From the NCBI RefSeq assembly GCF_008728515.1, contig NC_044984.1, positions 90,753,181 to 90,817,180 of the forward strand: 64,000 nucleotides of DNA. The letters are read 5' to 3'. Position 1 is the first letter of the stretch. Every line of letters begins with the position of its first letter. The notes under the pieces were generated by a model. That model made no database searches. It saw nothing but the letters and a program-made list of their open reading frames with translations, and was not told the DNA's origin. The position numbers and the translations under genes are program-made. Shown here piece by piece: positions 23,997-36,232 of this stretch. This DNA comes from Papio anubis (Eukaryota; Chordata; Mammalia; Primates; Cercopithecidae).

Positions 23997-24430
23997 GAAC
24001 ATATGATCTAATCCTTCCTTTCCTTACTGTACATCTGTCTAGACAGAACTGGTACTCCCCACACCACACACACAGCCCTCCTATGTATCTTTTATATAAC
24101 AACTCCTTAATTGTTTCTTTAATCACAAGACTATGAACACCCTAGAGAAGGATATTTTGCTGTTTTTGTTTTAAAATTCCCATTTATTTGTGAAGGAACT
24201 GGCTCTAAGAAGCCCCGAGTGTAAGAGCTGGACAGAAGGACAAAACGGAGGGCATTTTAAAAATAAGTCCCTGCAGAGTAACTTATAAATAAGGAAGACA
24301 CAAATCTTATCAAGAGTTCAGGATATTCTGCAAATTTAATCAAAATGTACATGAGAAAATTGGAATGTATGTCAGGCAATGTTTTCTTCCAACTCCTACT
24401 AACAGCAAGATTTGATTAGCAATTGCATAT
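23997..24430. other. No recognised feature
   Basis: Unique sequence; short frames only. Confidence 0.4.
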
Positions 24431-24434
24431 TGCT

Positions 24435-24660
24435 TTAATTTTTTATTTGATTCACACCAAAGTCTTATGAATTGGTATTACCCAACCCATTTTACAAAAG
24501 AGAAAACATTCCAAAATGTGAATACATTTACCTGAAATGACACAGCTAGCAAGCCTTGCCATTTCCAACAAAGCCTATGGCTCCAACTAGTCACAGAAGT
24601 TACCTGTGAGTAGATTCCAGAAACGGAATTTAATGAGTTACTACAGCTTGAGAAACAGCC
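24435..24660 (-). mobile_element. MIR
   Basis: Reverse MIR: 'gaattggtattacccaaccc', 'attttacaaaagagaaaaca', 'gaaatgacacagctagcaag', then 'tatggctccaactag'. Confidence 0.65.
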
Positions 24661-24728
24661 TGTAAGAATATCCAATTCAGAGTAAGATCAAAGGTAGGAT
24701 AGGCAACCCACTTGATTTTGCTCTAAAG

Positions 24729-25160
24729 CAGAGATTCTCCAAGTATGTGGGGTCTGGGGAACCTTTATGGGAGCATCCTGAAGTAAAAACTATTTTTGTA
24801 AAATATTAAGTTATTTGCCTTTTTACACTTCTCTCACACGAGTGTACAATGGAGTTTTCCAGAGACCACACTGAATATTGTAATAAACTAAAAGGCAAAA
24901 GCAGATGTGTGAATCCAGCTGTTTTCTATTCAGCTAGACATTAAAGAGACTTGCAAATATGTAAAACAATGCTATTCTCATATTTTTGAAAACAGTTTTT
25001 TAAGATTTGTTAATTTTAAGATTTGTTAACTTCGTAATATTTGTTATTTTTAAGTAAATTACAATTGTTTGTAACCTAAAAGTTCTGTTTTCATATTCTG
25101 TTTCAGTAACATTTAAGAGTATAAAGAGGTCCTGAGACCAAAAAGGTTGAAAACTCACTA
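24729..25160. mobile_element. Non-autonomous hAT-type DNA transposon, 432 bp
   Basis: Termini form imperfect inverted repeats: left 'cagagattctccaagtatgt' with 'ggtctggggaacctttatg', and the complement of the right end 'tagtgagttttcaacctttt' with 'ggtctcaggacctctttat'. An 8-bp duplication flanks it (ctctaaag at 24721-24728, ccctaaag at 25161-25168), the length hAT transposases make. No transposase frame. Subfamily not named. Confidence 0.75.
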
Positions 25161-25168
25161 CCCTAAAG

Positions 25169-25687
25169 CTATTCTCAACCAACCCTCAGATCTGAAATCA
25201 GGTCTTCTAAATTGATTTACTTACCAGGATCAAGTTGGCTATGTAAATAAAAACTTCCTGGGTTTCATCGTATCATAAACTTCTTAAGGAAAGAAACATT
25301 TTTTTAAAAATCTTTATGTCCCTTCCTGCCCCCACTGCATCACTCACATCCCCCCCTTAAAACATTGTTATATCAAGCCAGATTATTTCTCATTATGTAC
25401 TTCTAAGTTAACATTTATACTTTATCCTCTAATTAGCATAAGAGATTCTACAATACCAGATTATCGCAAAATGAACTGCTGAAAAGATCAGACTTCACAC
25501 GGTGACATATGATGACCCACTGACATAAAGATATCCTGTGAAGCCCAGCTAATTATTCACCCTTTAACCACCTCCTAACTCCAACAATAAAAAATTAAAA
25601 CAGCATTTTAAGGGGCCTCAAAATTTTAACAGGAAGAATTAAATATATATTTAAATATTTAAAAGGCCACATTTGACAGCTACTGTT
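25169..25687. other. No recognised feature
   Basis: AT-rich unique DNA. Confidence 0.4.
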
Positions 25688-25701
25688 AAAAATGAAATTT
25701 C

Positions 25702-25939
25702 GGCTGGGCACAGTGGCTCAAGCCTGTAATCGCAACACTTTGGGAGGCTGAGGTGGGCGGATCACCTGAGGTTGGGAGTTCGAGGACAGCCTGACCAACA
25801 TTATAATCCCAGCTATTCAGGAGGCTGAGGCAGCAGAATCGCTTGAACCCAGGAGGCGGAGATTGTGGTAAGCCGAGATCAGGCCATTGCACTCCAGCCT
25901 GGGCAACAAGAGCAAAATTCCGTCTCAATAATAATTAAA
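25702..25939 (+). mobile_element. AluS with internal deletion
   Basis: 'gcctgaccaacat' joins directly to 'tataatcccagctattcagg', removing the middle A-rich linker and about 70 bp. Duplication 'aaaatgaaatttc' on both sides (ending 25701, starting 25940). Confidence 0.9.
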
Positions 25940-26164
25940 AAAATGAAATTTCATTTCCCTTCAAAAATAACTGAATTATCACATGACATATTTTTCAGTC
26001 ATGACCAAATAGTATTATGTATCGCCTTTTATGTTTTTAAACTGCAAATCTCATAAAATCACCTACTTTCTAAATATTCATGTAGGTTTCATTAAGAATG
26101 TTATTAGCATACTTGGCACAAGGTAAATATGATTTGCTTATCGTGTTAAAAAGACGGGGGAAGG

Positions 26165-26229
26165 AGAAAGAGAGAGAGACACAGAGAGAGAGAGAGAGAG
26201 AGAGAGTGTGTGTGTGTGTGTGTGTGTGT
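26165..26229. repeat. Composite (GA)n-(GT)n microsatellite
   Basis: A (GA)-rich stretch switches at about 26206 to a (GT)n run of about 11-12 units ending 26229. Confidence 0.95.
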
Positions 26230-27498
26230 GAACTTTCTAGTCTTTCTCTCCAAGAGGCATCTGAACTGGACAAATGCTATTTTGTCATTCTGTAATCTAT
26301 GACAATAATATTTATAATATTTTTTTAAAAACTAACACTACTAAAGCCTTTATAAGACAAATTCCACTAAGTAGTGGCCAACTTTCCTTGGCAACAGTAG
26401 AAGACTTGGCAACATATTAAAAATGCCAGCATTCTTCAATCTTCTGGTAAAGGTTTTCTTTGGGGGAAGAAGAGCTGTGAAGGAAAAAAAATCTCTCCCT
26501 TATATGGCCAGTTAATTTCAAAGATACTGAAAAAAGACCTCAAAATAGAGTCTTCCTAGGGCCAAATCAACTGATCTCAAAACTATAAAACTACCATTAT
26601 CTTCGGAAAAGCTTTTTTGTGATTTGGTGACGGGTAGGAGGCACTCTAATCCTCCTTCACATTACTTGCTAAGTGGAAAATTAGAAATTGCTCACATACC
26701 AATCCTAACAGGAAGGCAGCATAACAATGAACCAATTTCCAAGCATACTCTACCATCTGTATAAGATCTAAGGTAAAGGCCAAGTTGTAGATTTTCACCA
26801 AAACAGTAAGAAAAGGTATACCTGAATAACCAACTGAAAAAAACTCCACAGCCACAACTTTTTTTCAGAGGTTTTCATTTTTATTTGTAGAACTATTCTT
26901 CTAATTTGACTTATTTAGGAAACCTCAGTATATTATAAATAGAAAAAAATAAAGTATTAACACAAAGTGAAGAAAAAGAGAGTAAAACATGCATATACAT
27001 TACAAACGACAGTCTTTAAACCATGTTGAAAGATTTCCTATGAGGATATAGAAAAACATTTAAAAACAGTAATATTTGAATTAACCAGAATTCTGACAAA
27101 CAGGCTACTGTTTGGGCTATCTGAATTTTCCATTAGGTGAATTAAATGGATTCTAGTTTACCAAAGATTGGCTATATGAGCCTAGATTCTCTCTTTGCTT
27201 CATTATTGCTTACTATCTGTTCAGTCTTCTCAAAAGCTTAGAGGTTAACACATCCCTACATTTAATTAACACCTACAGTGAAATGTTAATTATGGTACAC
27301 ACAACTTTGGCACTAGTGAAAAAGGGTTTATATAGCACATAGGAAGTTCTCTTTCTTTAAGAGAAAATGAGAGTAAGTTCTAGGGTAAGCCTAACCTAGG
27401 TTTAAATCCTGATTCCTTCATTTGAACACTGAAGAGAGTGAGAAGTATGACACTGAGAAAACTGCATTAGTCTCCTCTTCAGAGAAAGTAACTAACAA
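26230..27498. other. Alu-free unique DNA containing a candidate exon
   Basis: No recognised repeat. The only coding-like signal is the minus-strand candidate at 26700-26767. Confidence 0.45.
26700..26767 (-). other. Candidate small internal exon, unproven
   Basis: On the minus strand, a pyrimidine-rich acceptor ('cttggcctttaccttag') precedes 68 nt ending 'gttaggattg', followed by the donor 'gtatgtgag'. One frame is open across exon and flanks (69 codons, 26646-26855); the exon part would encode IQMVEYAWKLVHCYAAFLLG, a hydrophobic segment. No family recognised. It lies downstream of the CpG-island promoter on the same strand. AT-rich introns produce such triplets by chance, so confidence is low. 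Confidence 0.2.
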
Positions 27499-27807
27499 AG
27501 CCAGGTGCGGTGGCTCCCAAAGTGCCTGTATTCCCAGCACTTTGGGAGGCCTAGGCAGGCAGATCACCTGAGGCCAGGAGTTGGATACCAGCCTGGCCAA
27601 CATGGCGAAATCCTGTCTCTACCAAAAATACAAAAAATTAGCCGGGCATGGTGGCGGGCACCTGTAATTGCAGCTACTAGGGAGGCTGAGGCAGGAGAAT
27701 CTCTTTGAACCTGGGAGGCGGAGGTTGCAGTGAGCCAAGATTGCACCATTCTACTCCAGTCTAGGTGACAAGAGCAAAATTCCATCTCAAAAAAAAAAAA
27801 AAAAAGA
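27499..27807 (+). mobile_element. AluS with (GA)n in tail
   Basis: 'gccaggtgcggtggctccca' contains an odd 'cccaaagtg' replacement in the left arm. A-tail is followed by (GA)6-7. Flanks 'aaagtaactaac' and 'aaaggaattaac'. Confidence 0.88.
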
Positions 27808-27842
27808 GAGAGAGAGAGAAAGGAATTAACAATTACCTCAAT

Positions 27843-28146
27843 GGCTGGGCACAGTGACACATGCCTGTAATCCCATCACTTTGGGAGGCCAAGGCGGACA
27901 GATCACAAGGTCAGGAGATCAAGACCAGCCTGACCAATATGGTGAAACCCTGTCTCTACTAAAAATACAAAAATTAGCCAGGTGTGATGGTGCATGCCTG
28001 TAGTCCCAGCTACTCAGGAGGCTGGGGCAGGAGAATCGCTTGAATCCGAGAGGCGGAAGTGGCAGTGAGCCAAGATCCCGCCATTGCACTCCAGCCTGGG
28101 CGACAGAGCGAGACTCCATCTCAAACAACAAAAAACAACAACAAAA
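27843..28146 (+). mobile_element. AluS
   Basis: 'ggctgggcacagtgacacat' onward. Tail 'aacaacaaaaaacaacaaca'. Duplication 'aacaattacctcaa' / 'aacaattacttcaa'. Confidence 0.9.
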
Positions 28147-28659
28147 AACAATTACTTCAAAAGGATGTGAGATCTAAATCAGAATGCATGTATTGTACCT
28201 AACACACAGTAAGCATTTAACATATACTATTTTTGTCACTGTATACTCCCAAATTATGAACATCCAATTTAAAACTGCAAGCTATGTATCACTAACCTTT
28301 TCCCCAATCACAGCCAAAATGAGAAATTAAGTAACTTTTATGGAGTAACATGGCAGCCAAATTGGTAAAATTATTATTTCTAAGAAAATATTATCAAATT
28401 CAGATAACTAATCTGCAAACAGATTTTCCCACTAGACAATTCTTACATGAAGAATGTCATGAACTGAATAGCTCTGTGAACAGCCTTTATTTTGCACATG
28501 CATAGAAAAACTGTTAAGTAAAAATCTCTGGGGCCAACAGGTCATTCTTCACCTAGGCTTACAAGAACTTTGTGTTCTGACCCCACTACTTTTCACCTCC
28601 ATCTCCAGAGATACACAGTGAGTAAGCGCTTCATTGCCCCAAAGAAATTATTTGTAGCT
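28147..28659. other. No recognised feature
   Basis: A MIR-like end phrase ('cctaacacacagtaagcatt') near 28200 is too short to call. Confidence 0.4.
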
Positions 28660-28815
28660 TCTATTCCCTTAAGGTGCTTTGCTCAGACCTCTTAACTTTG
28701 TACAAGCATATCCCTCTACCAGGAACAATTAACCCCTTCCCCTTCATCCCATTCTCTGACCTCTTGGCAAATTCTTATACTTCCTTTATAAATTTAGTCA
28801 AATGCCCCTTCTTCC
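28660..28815 (+). mobile_element. Probable L2 fragment
   Basis: 'ccattctctgacctcttggc' and 'aatttagtcaaatgcccctt' parallel the L2 block 'caggtctctgctcaaatgtcacct'. Confidence 0.4.
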
Positions 28816-29672
28816 TAAGAAGCAACACCGGAGATCTCACGACTCTGTGGAAACCAGGAAAAGGGGGGAACTAATTTACTTCTCAACTGAAGTAAAATAA
28901 GTTCAGATGGGCTGAATACCAGTCAAGCAGTAAGCTTTCAAACAAGTGAGGTCATCAGGAGAGCCCATCAGAAATAAATGAAGCAACACAGCGCTACAGC
29001 CACTCCAAAGGTAGAAAGGTACATATACTTGGGTCTACTGTAATGCACAAATATATCCTAGTCCATCCCAATCCTAATCCACCTAAGACTTTCTCCACAT
29101 CAGCACCAGCTCATCTCAGCACTGCTGAATAGTCAGTCACACAACAGAGCAGTCTGATCAGCGAACCCAAATGGGCCTCAACACTGGCCAATAATCTTAC
29201 TCTATTTCTCTGTTGTTTGGTCTCCCACTCTTCCCTATGTATACTTCAAACCAGCTCCAATATCCACAATTATATCATGACCCTTTCCCTAACCCATACT
29301 GTGTGCCTGTGTGTATACATATACACACAAAAATGAGTTAAACATAGAGCTTTCAGGTAGAAATTTCCTCAACTAACCTACACCAGTTATCTTCACTGCT
29401 TCTGCCTATAATTATAGGAGTTTGACCAGTCCTTCATCATCCTGAAAACATTTTCCTTGGCTTCTCTATAACAATATCCTGGTTTTCTTCCAACCTCTCT
29501 GGCCACCCCTTTGTAAATTTATTCCACCCTTTTACCCCACCCTCAGCCACACATACACACACCAGTGTGGCCTAAGTCCTGGCACAAGCATTTTTCTTCT
29601 ATGTTTCCTCCTTAGGCAGGCTCATTCTGGGTGGACAACATCTATACGCAGTAACTCCCAAATTTCCATCTC
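28816..29672. other. Unassigned DNA
   Basis: No repeat or coding signal recognised. A short (AC)/(GT) patch lies near 29300-29330. Confidence 0.4.
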
Positions 29673-29682
29673 TGATCCTAAC

Positions 29683-29963
29683 CTTTTTTTTTTTTTTTTT
29701 TTGAGACAGAGTTTTGCTCTTGTTGCCTAGGCTGGAGTGCAATGGCACGATCTCGGCTCACCACAACCTCTGCATCCTGGGTTCAAGTGATTCTCCTGTC
29801 TCAGCCTCCTGAGTAGCTGGGATTACAGGCACCCACCACAACGCCTGGCTAATTTTTTGTATTTTTAGTAGAGATGGGGTGTCACCATGTTGGCCTGGCT
29901 GGTCTCGAGCTCCTGACCTCAGGTGATCCACCTGCCTTGGCCTCCCAAATTGCTGGTATTACA
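29683..29963 (-). mobile_element. AluS, 5'-truncated
   Basis: Reverse Alu missing its first ~20 bases. It stops at 'tgctggtattacag', directly at the duplication ('tgatcctaacct' before, 'tgatcctgacct' after). About 20 T at the tail. Confidence 0.9.
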
Positions 29964-29975
29964 GTGATCCTGACC

Positions 29976-31290
29976 TCTTTATGAAGCTTCAGACTCACCT
30001 ATCCAACTGCCTACTTGGGCATGTCTGACACTGAATTGTTAAAGTCAGACCTCACTCCTCAGAAGAAAAAATTGAAAGTCAAACTATTAACCAAGAGAAT
30101 GTACTGTCTTTGCAAACTAGCCTAAGAATCAGACTTTTTATAAATACATGTTCAAGTTTCTTGTGGTTCTAAATGGACACTGAGAACTGAAACTGTCTAC
30201 ACTGAGTTTACAATCTATATTAACTATCACTATACAACTGTCTTCAACAACATGACTTTGCTATTCCAGGAAACTCTTGCTCAGGCAGATAAGAGTTACA
30301 AAAAACTTCATTGTTCATTTCAGGAACTTCCCGAAAAACCCACATAAACCAACATCAGACTATTCAATTTTTCAATAAATAGCAGCAAATGATTGTTCAC
30401 TTTCTAAGACACTGAAAAAGCTTACCTCAAAACTCTTGCCTTGGTATGTCTGTCCAATCTTAAACTATTATATCATGATCCTCATCTAATTCTAATAAAG
30501 TTTTGCATTAAAATACTTAAACCAGACTCCAAACCCTCAATAATAAACACCCCAACTTTGATGTTCCTTTCTGGTTTGCCATTCTTATCAACACCCGCAT
30601 GGCCCCCTACAAATGCTTATAAGCAATATACTCAACAGATAATTTTTGGTGGTATTTTCCGGGAGCCAACATTCCACAGTACTACCAGACAGCTTCCCAA
30701 ATGTCTATTAAAAGCTCAGTTCAGTGACACTAGTCTCATCACAAGCAATGTGGTGAAAATATTAATACTGTTATAAAAGACTAAGATAAATCATCACCCT
30801 TTATTAGGTAGTATCCACTAACACTATTGGCCAGTTTCTTAATGAGTTACAACAGTAAACTGGCCTACTAATTAAACTTTTGAAGATTATAAAATAGAGT
30901 TTAGTAATCAGAGGACCATAAAACCAGTAGGAGTTCTAAGGAAGATGAGAAACAGATCACAGAGAGGCTTAATAATCTAAAAAGGAATCCTATGAGAAAC
31001 AGGATAAGGATAAAACCAATTGATACATGAATAATCCACAATACTGATAAATGAGTAGAAAAAGTACTATGAAATATACAATTTAACAGTGAAAAGAAAC
31101 TCTAAAGGAGTTTCCATTTACTATAATAATCACTTATCAGTAATCAGAAAGTTAAGACTTCTTACCAAGAGTAAATGCCTAAGTATTCTTTTACTGTAAG
31201 TCATTTAAATCACCTATATGGCCACAATCATGCTGATGCAGGTGTAACTAGAAAGCAAGGGGTAAGTATTTAAAATGCCTCAAAGATTGA
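29976..31290. other. Unassigned AT-rich DNA
   Basis: A 111-codon plus frame (30441-30776) has no family resemblance and no splice or promoter context. Confidence 0.4.
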
Positions 31291-31299
31291 GAGGAATTG

Positions 31300-32800
31300 A
31301 AGGATCCAAATTTTAAAATCCATATGTGAAAAACACAACCACAAGTATTAGAAGAAAACGTGGATGAACTTCTTTATAACCCTGGAGTGGTGAAGACTTT
31401 TCTAAATATATTTCAAAATCCAAAACCATAAAAGAAAAAATTACTTTACCATATAAAAGTCGAAAGTTATGCATGAAAAAACATCATAACCTAAAATATA
31501 CATATTTGCAACCCACATCACAAGTAAAGGGCTAATCTCCCAACAGAAAATTCCTGAAAACAGACCAATGACCTAAGAGAAAAATATAAAGGACATCAGA
31601 GTTCAAAGAAGGGAAAAAACGTAAAATGCCCCTTGAACAGATGAAAAAATGTCCAATGTCATTGATAATGAGAAAAATACAATAACCTGAGTTACACCAC
31701 TTCTCGTCTATCAAATGCAAAATTCAAAAAGTCTGACAGCACATTCAGTTGCTGAGGTTATGGGAAACAGGCCTGTTGCACATTTAGGTGGTAGTACAAA
31801 ATGGCAATTTGGCAGTATCTAGCAGAATTACAGAAGCAGTTTTTTAAAAGTGAACTTTTAGTATCATTTTAGATTTACAGAAAAATCGTAAACAGAGTTC
31901 CCTTAGACCACACACTCAGTTTCTGCTGGTAAGATCTTACATTACTATGGTACTCACTGGCAAGAAGTCACCTCATGTAGCTCACACTTGAAAAGTGGCG
32001 AGTTGTATTATACTTCCTTGAGGGCTGTGTATCTAATTCTGCACAGATTTGTCTATTCTTCCCCATTTATTTATTTAGTAAATGATTTATTTCTATCAGC
32101 ATGAACTCATGGATATTATTTTATACTGTGGGTTATAATTCAATATTACTTTTTTGTTGCTCAAATTATTCCAGTATAGGCTACTGGGAACTCTTTCAGT
32201 TGGCTGTGTCCCTTTGACATAACTCATTCACTGTTTTTGTTTGAATAGTTCCTTCCTTTCCAGCATTACAAGATACTCCAGGTTAATCTTACAGTTTTAT
32301 TGCCTGCCCCAGTCCTAGAATCAGCCATTTCTCCACAGAGGCCTGGTTCCTTTTACTAGAGAATGGTGTTAGAAACCAAGATCTGGGCACCAGGTGTGCT
32401 CATTGCTACCGGGATTATTGTTGCTTCTAGGTTCTCTCAGCTGACAGAGGAAGAAAATAGGTGACCTAAAGCTCTACAATGGCTTGTTCAAATAGAAAAT
32501 GTTACATGTATATTGTTATTCATTTGGCACTATAACAGCAAAAAACAGGAAACAACCCAAATAGCCACAAAGGACTGAGTGACGAAACTATGGTACATTC
32601 ACTATGCAGCTATTAAAAATAAAGATCTTTATCTAGATATGGAAAGACCTCCAGAATAAAATATACGTTTGTTTGTAACTACAAAAGGCAAACACTGGAA
32701 GGATAAACAGGATACCAAAAAGTATGGGAGGAAAACAAAGTAGCAAGCAAAGGAGGAAATAAGACTTTGTGTACATCTTTCTATATACTTGAGTTTTATC
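31300..32800 (+). mobile_element. Ancient LINE-1 3' region
   Basis: Degenerate L1 phrases in order: 'cacaagtattagaagaaaac', 'gacttttctaaatatatttc' and 'cctgaaaacagaccaatgac', then 'ttagatttacagaaaaatcg', 'gaaaccaagatctgggcacc', 'gctcattgctaccggg', and finally 'ggaaacaacccaaatagcca' with 'tatggtacattcactatgca'. No frame survives. More than one L1 may be joined here. Confidence 0.6.
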
Positions 32801-33265
32801 TATCCCCAAAAATAAGTTTAATTTTAAAAAGAACTTAAAACGGTTACAATAGTGGAAGAATCTGAAGGGTTCAAATACTAAGAAAGAAAAAGATATTAAT
32901 TTCTGAAGCATGAATACATACTATGAGACAAAGTAGCTCGAACCTAGGGACAATTATGTACCAAAAAAAAATCTAAGTTTAGTAAAACGAAAGTATTTCA
33001 AGTCAAACTCAGTTGAATTTAAAGTGCTGAAATGCAGTACAGCTGCTAAAATTAACGTATGACCAGAACCTGTATGTAAGTTTACTGAATTACTGTTAAA
33101 TGGAAAGTGATTTATGATCACCTACATTAGCAGGGAGATAAAGGCTAAAGAAATGCAAAAATAACTTACAGAAACACAATTAATGTTTATATTCTTGATT
33201 ATAAGATATGCTGATATTTATAGCTAAATAAAAGCATCTATCATTTCTACATTTTGTAAACCTAA
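32801..33265. other. No recognised feature
   Basis: AT-rich unique sequence. Confidence 0.4.
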
Positions 33266-33570
33266 TTTTTTTTTTTTTTTTTTGAGACAGGGTCTCAAGT
33301 CTGTCCCCCAGGCTGGAGTGCAGTGCCATCATAACTCACTGCAACCTCAAATTCCTCGGATTAAGCAATCCTTCCACAGGTTTAGCCTCTTGAGTAACTA
33401 GGACTGCAGGCGCACATTACTATGCCTGGCTAATTTTTTAAACACTTCTTGTAGAGATGGGGATCTCACTATGTTGCCCAGGCTGGTCTCAAATTCCTGG
33501 GCTCAAGCAACCCTTTCACCTTGGCTTCCCAAATTGCAGGAATTACAGCTATCAGCCACTGTGTCCAGCT
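33266..33570 (-). mobile_element. AluJ
   Basis: Reverse, diverged Alu: 'gagacagggtctcaagtctg ... agccactgtgtccagct'. J-type 'ggggatctcactatgttgcc'. Confidence 0.88.
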
Positions 33571-33728
33571 GTAAATCTACTATTTATATCTCTTATTTCC
33601 CCAAACAAAACGGTGAAACCAATTTCTAACATACAGAAACATTTCCTCATCGGAAGACAAAAATCACAGTTTCTAAATTAAACACACATTTCCAAATGTT
33701 CCTAAGAGACAGTAAAACAATTCTCCCT

Positions 33729-33955
33729 AGGTGCCGTGGCTAACATCTTTAATCCCAACACTTTGAAAGGCTGAGGCAGGAGGATCGCTTGAGCCAAGGA
33801 GTTTGAAACCAGCCTGGGCAACACAGTGAGACCCCATCTCTACAAAAAATTAGCTGTGCATGGTGGCATGCACCTGTAATCCCAGCTACGACGGAGGCTG
33901 AGGAGGGAGGATCACTTAACCCAGGAGGTTGAGGCTGCAGTGAGTCATGATAGCA
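33729..33955 (+). mobile_element. AluJ, 3'-truncated
   Basis: 'aggtgccgtggctaacatct' to 'gagtcatgatagcact', ending without the terminal 'cactgcactccagcctg' or an A-tail. Between two minus Alus (33266-33570, 34029-34330), giving two overlapping inverted pairs. Confidence 0.87.
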
Positions 33956-34028
33956 CTAATAATTCTCATGTCTCTGAGGTAAACCAAAAAATTACCCAAA
34001 AAAGGCACAAGTAGCTCTTTTTAGCATT

Positions 34029-34330
34029 TTTTTTTTTTTTTTTGAGACGGAGTCTCGCCCTGTCGCCTAGGCTGGAGTGCAGTGGTGCAATCTCAGCTCA
34101 CTGCAACCTCCGCCTCTCGGGTTCAAACAATTCTCTGCCTCAGCCTCCCAAGCAGCTGGGATTACAGATGCCCAGGCGCCCACCACCACATCCGGCTAAT
34201 TTTTGTATTTTTAGTAGAGACGGGGTTTCGTCATCTTGGCCAGGTTGGTCTTGAACTCCTGACCTCGTGATCTATCTGCCTCAGCCTCCTAAAGTGCTGG
34301 GATTATAGGCATGAGCCACTGTGCCCAGCC
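34029..34330 (-). mobile_element. AluS with a small internal duplication
   Basis: Reverse Alu carrying 'gatgcccaggcgcccaccac' where one 'cgccca' unit is usual. Flanks 'ttttagcattttt' and 'attttttagtatttt'. Confidence 0.9.
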
Positions 34331-35399
34331 ATTTTTTAGTATTTTCAATACTGGAAAGCAACCCTTTGACAGTGCTTCTGAAGCACCAACATCACAAAAG
34401 ATTGTCCATTTAACTTGCAAAAGTTCATTTGCAATTGTACACAACTTTCCCAATGGCTTCGCTGTAGAAAAAAAATGATATTATGCCTAAAAAGTGTTCA
34501 ACAGCCTCCTTACTGGAATATCTCCCTCTTTGACCTCATTTCCCGCCACTACCTCTATGAGCAACCTTTATCTCTTTATTTCTATCATATGGAAATACTC
34601 ATTAGGCTGGTAGAGAACAACATTTTTAAAGAAACACAAATTTTTTTTCATATTCCTTTTTTACATGTTCTTTCATCCTACCTAGGAAGTGGTTCTCTTC
34701 TCTCATCTATTTGTAAAGCTAATTACCTTCAGCATCACTTCATCTGAGACATCTACTTAATACCCTCAGCTAAATGTTACTCTCTCCTCTTCATGATAAT
34801 CCTAAATTCATCTTTAACCATAAGTTCACCTTTGGTAATAACACAAATAAACTAATACACTCTATCATAAGCCACCTAACCTTTTATCAAGATGCTCTCT
34901 AAGCCTCCTGAGGACATTCCAAGACAGTATACAGTCCTATGGTCTCCTTGGAAATCCATACAGATAACACTTCAAGGGCGATACCTTGTTGGTTTTGACT
35001 GGATATTAGTTTAAACTTTTTAAAGAGATGAGTGACAGAACTAACCCTTATAAGTTTTAAGTTTAACCCTGTAAGTTTTGAGTTTATATTGTTTCATCCC
35101 ATGTACAAAACCATTTTTTCCTACAAAAAAAAAAGATACTCTTTACAGGGTACAACTTAGACAACGGGTAACAGGAAGTCTATTTCAATTCCTGATGCAA
35201 CTCTTATAGATAAGCTGACATGCCTCCAGTTCAAATTTTATAGCAGGGAGACCAGTTTTGAAGAAAACAATAGAGACTTTCAGGGAGCTGAAAGTACCAC
35301 CTGCAATTTTCCTCCCATAAACTTTACTACCGCCTGCAGGTCTACATTTTTTTTGCCTGCCATTTACTAAAGTAGAATTAAAAAATATATATATATATA
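34331..35399. other. Mostly unassigned DNA, possible L2 remnant
   Basis: 34495-34560 ('acagcctccttactggaata', 'tttgacctcatttcccgcca') recalls L2, but the match is loose. A 110-codon plus frame (34415-34747) is not otherwise supported. Confidence 0.35.
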
Positions 35400-36232
35400 A
35401 GAATATCAAAATCATTAGAAGAAAAAATTAAGTGTTTTGCCATACCAGATATTAAAATACATTACAAAGCATTGACAATTAAAATAAGCTGGAATGAATA
35501 CAAAAAGAGATGGATCACCAAGTCATCTAGTTTTTTTTATTTATATATAATAATTTGATAGAAACCAAATATCAGAAAAAATCTTAAAAAGATGCCAGGA
35601 TTCAGGGAGCAGTCAAAGTCTCCTCCTTAGCAATTTGTGGGGATAATGGGGGTGGGAGGAGGACCAACATCCCAGAAATCAAAGAAATTCAAATATATTT
35701 TTCTAAAACCAATGATCAAAAGTAAACATTTTAGATAATCATATCACTAAAAACAGATGTGGCACATTACTCGTGGTACTGATACAACAGAGAATATCAG
35801 AAAAAGGTTCACAGATGGCCGGGCGCGGTGGCTCAAGCCTGTAATCCCAGCACTTTGGGAGGCCGAGACGGGCGGATCACGAGGTCAGGAGATCGAGACC
35901 ATCCTGGCTAACACAATGAAACCCCGTCTCTACTAAAAAATACAAAAAACTAGCCGGGCGAGGTGGCGGGCGCCTGTAGTCCCAGCTACTCGGGAGGCTG
36001 AGGCAGGAGAATGGCGGGAACCCGGGAGGCGGAGCTTGCAGTGAGCTGAGATCCGGCCACTGCACTCCAGCCTGGGTGACAGAGCGAAAAAAGAAAAAGG
36101 TTCACAGACTTTGATTTGGGAATTCCACTTCTAGATATCTATCTACCCTAAGGAAATGCAAAATGGTGGGGGTGGGTGGGAAAGGGCTATCACATGTTCA
36201 AGTCTGTCACAGCACCAATTTAAAATAGTGAA
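35400..36232 (+). mobile_element. Ancient LINE-1 3' region with a young Alu inside
   Basis: 'gccataccagatattaaaat' and 'acaaagcattgacaattaaa' are old L1 ORF2. 'gggaattccacttctagata' and 'atttaaaatagtgaaaacag' are the 3' end. The Alu at 35817-36091 splits it cleanly. Confidence 0.65.
35817..36091 (+). mobile_element. Young AluY, Old World monkey lineage type
   Basis: Almost consensus: 'gtggctcaagcctgtaatcc', 'gaggccgagacgggcggatc', 'aaaaaactagccgggcgagg', 'ctgagatccggccactgcac'. Exact 17-bp duplication 'agaaaaaggttcacaga' at 35799-35815 and 36092-36108. The usual 'agactccgtctc' before the A-tail is missing and the tail is only 'aaaaa'. Low divergence and perfect duplication point to recent insertion. 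Confidence 0.95.
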
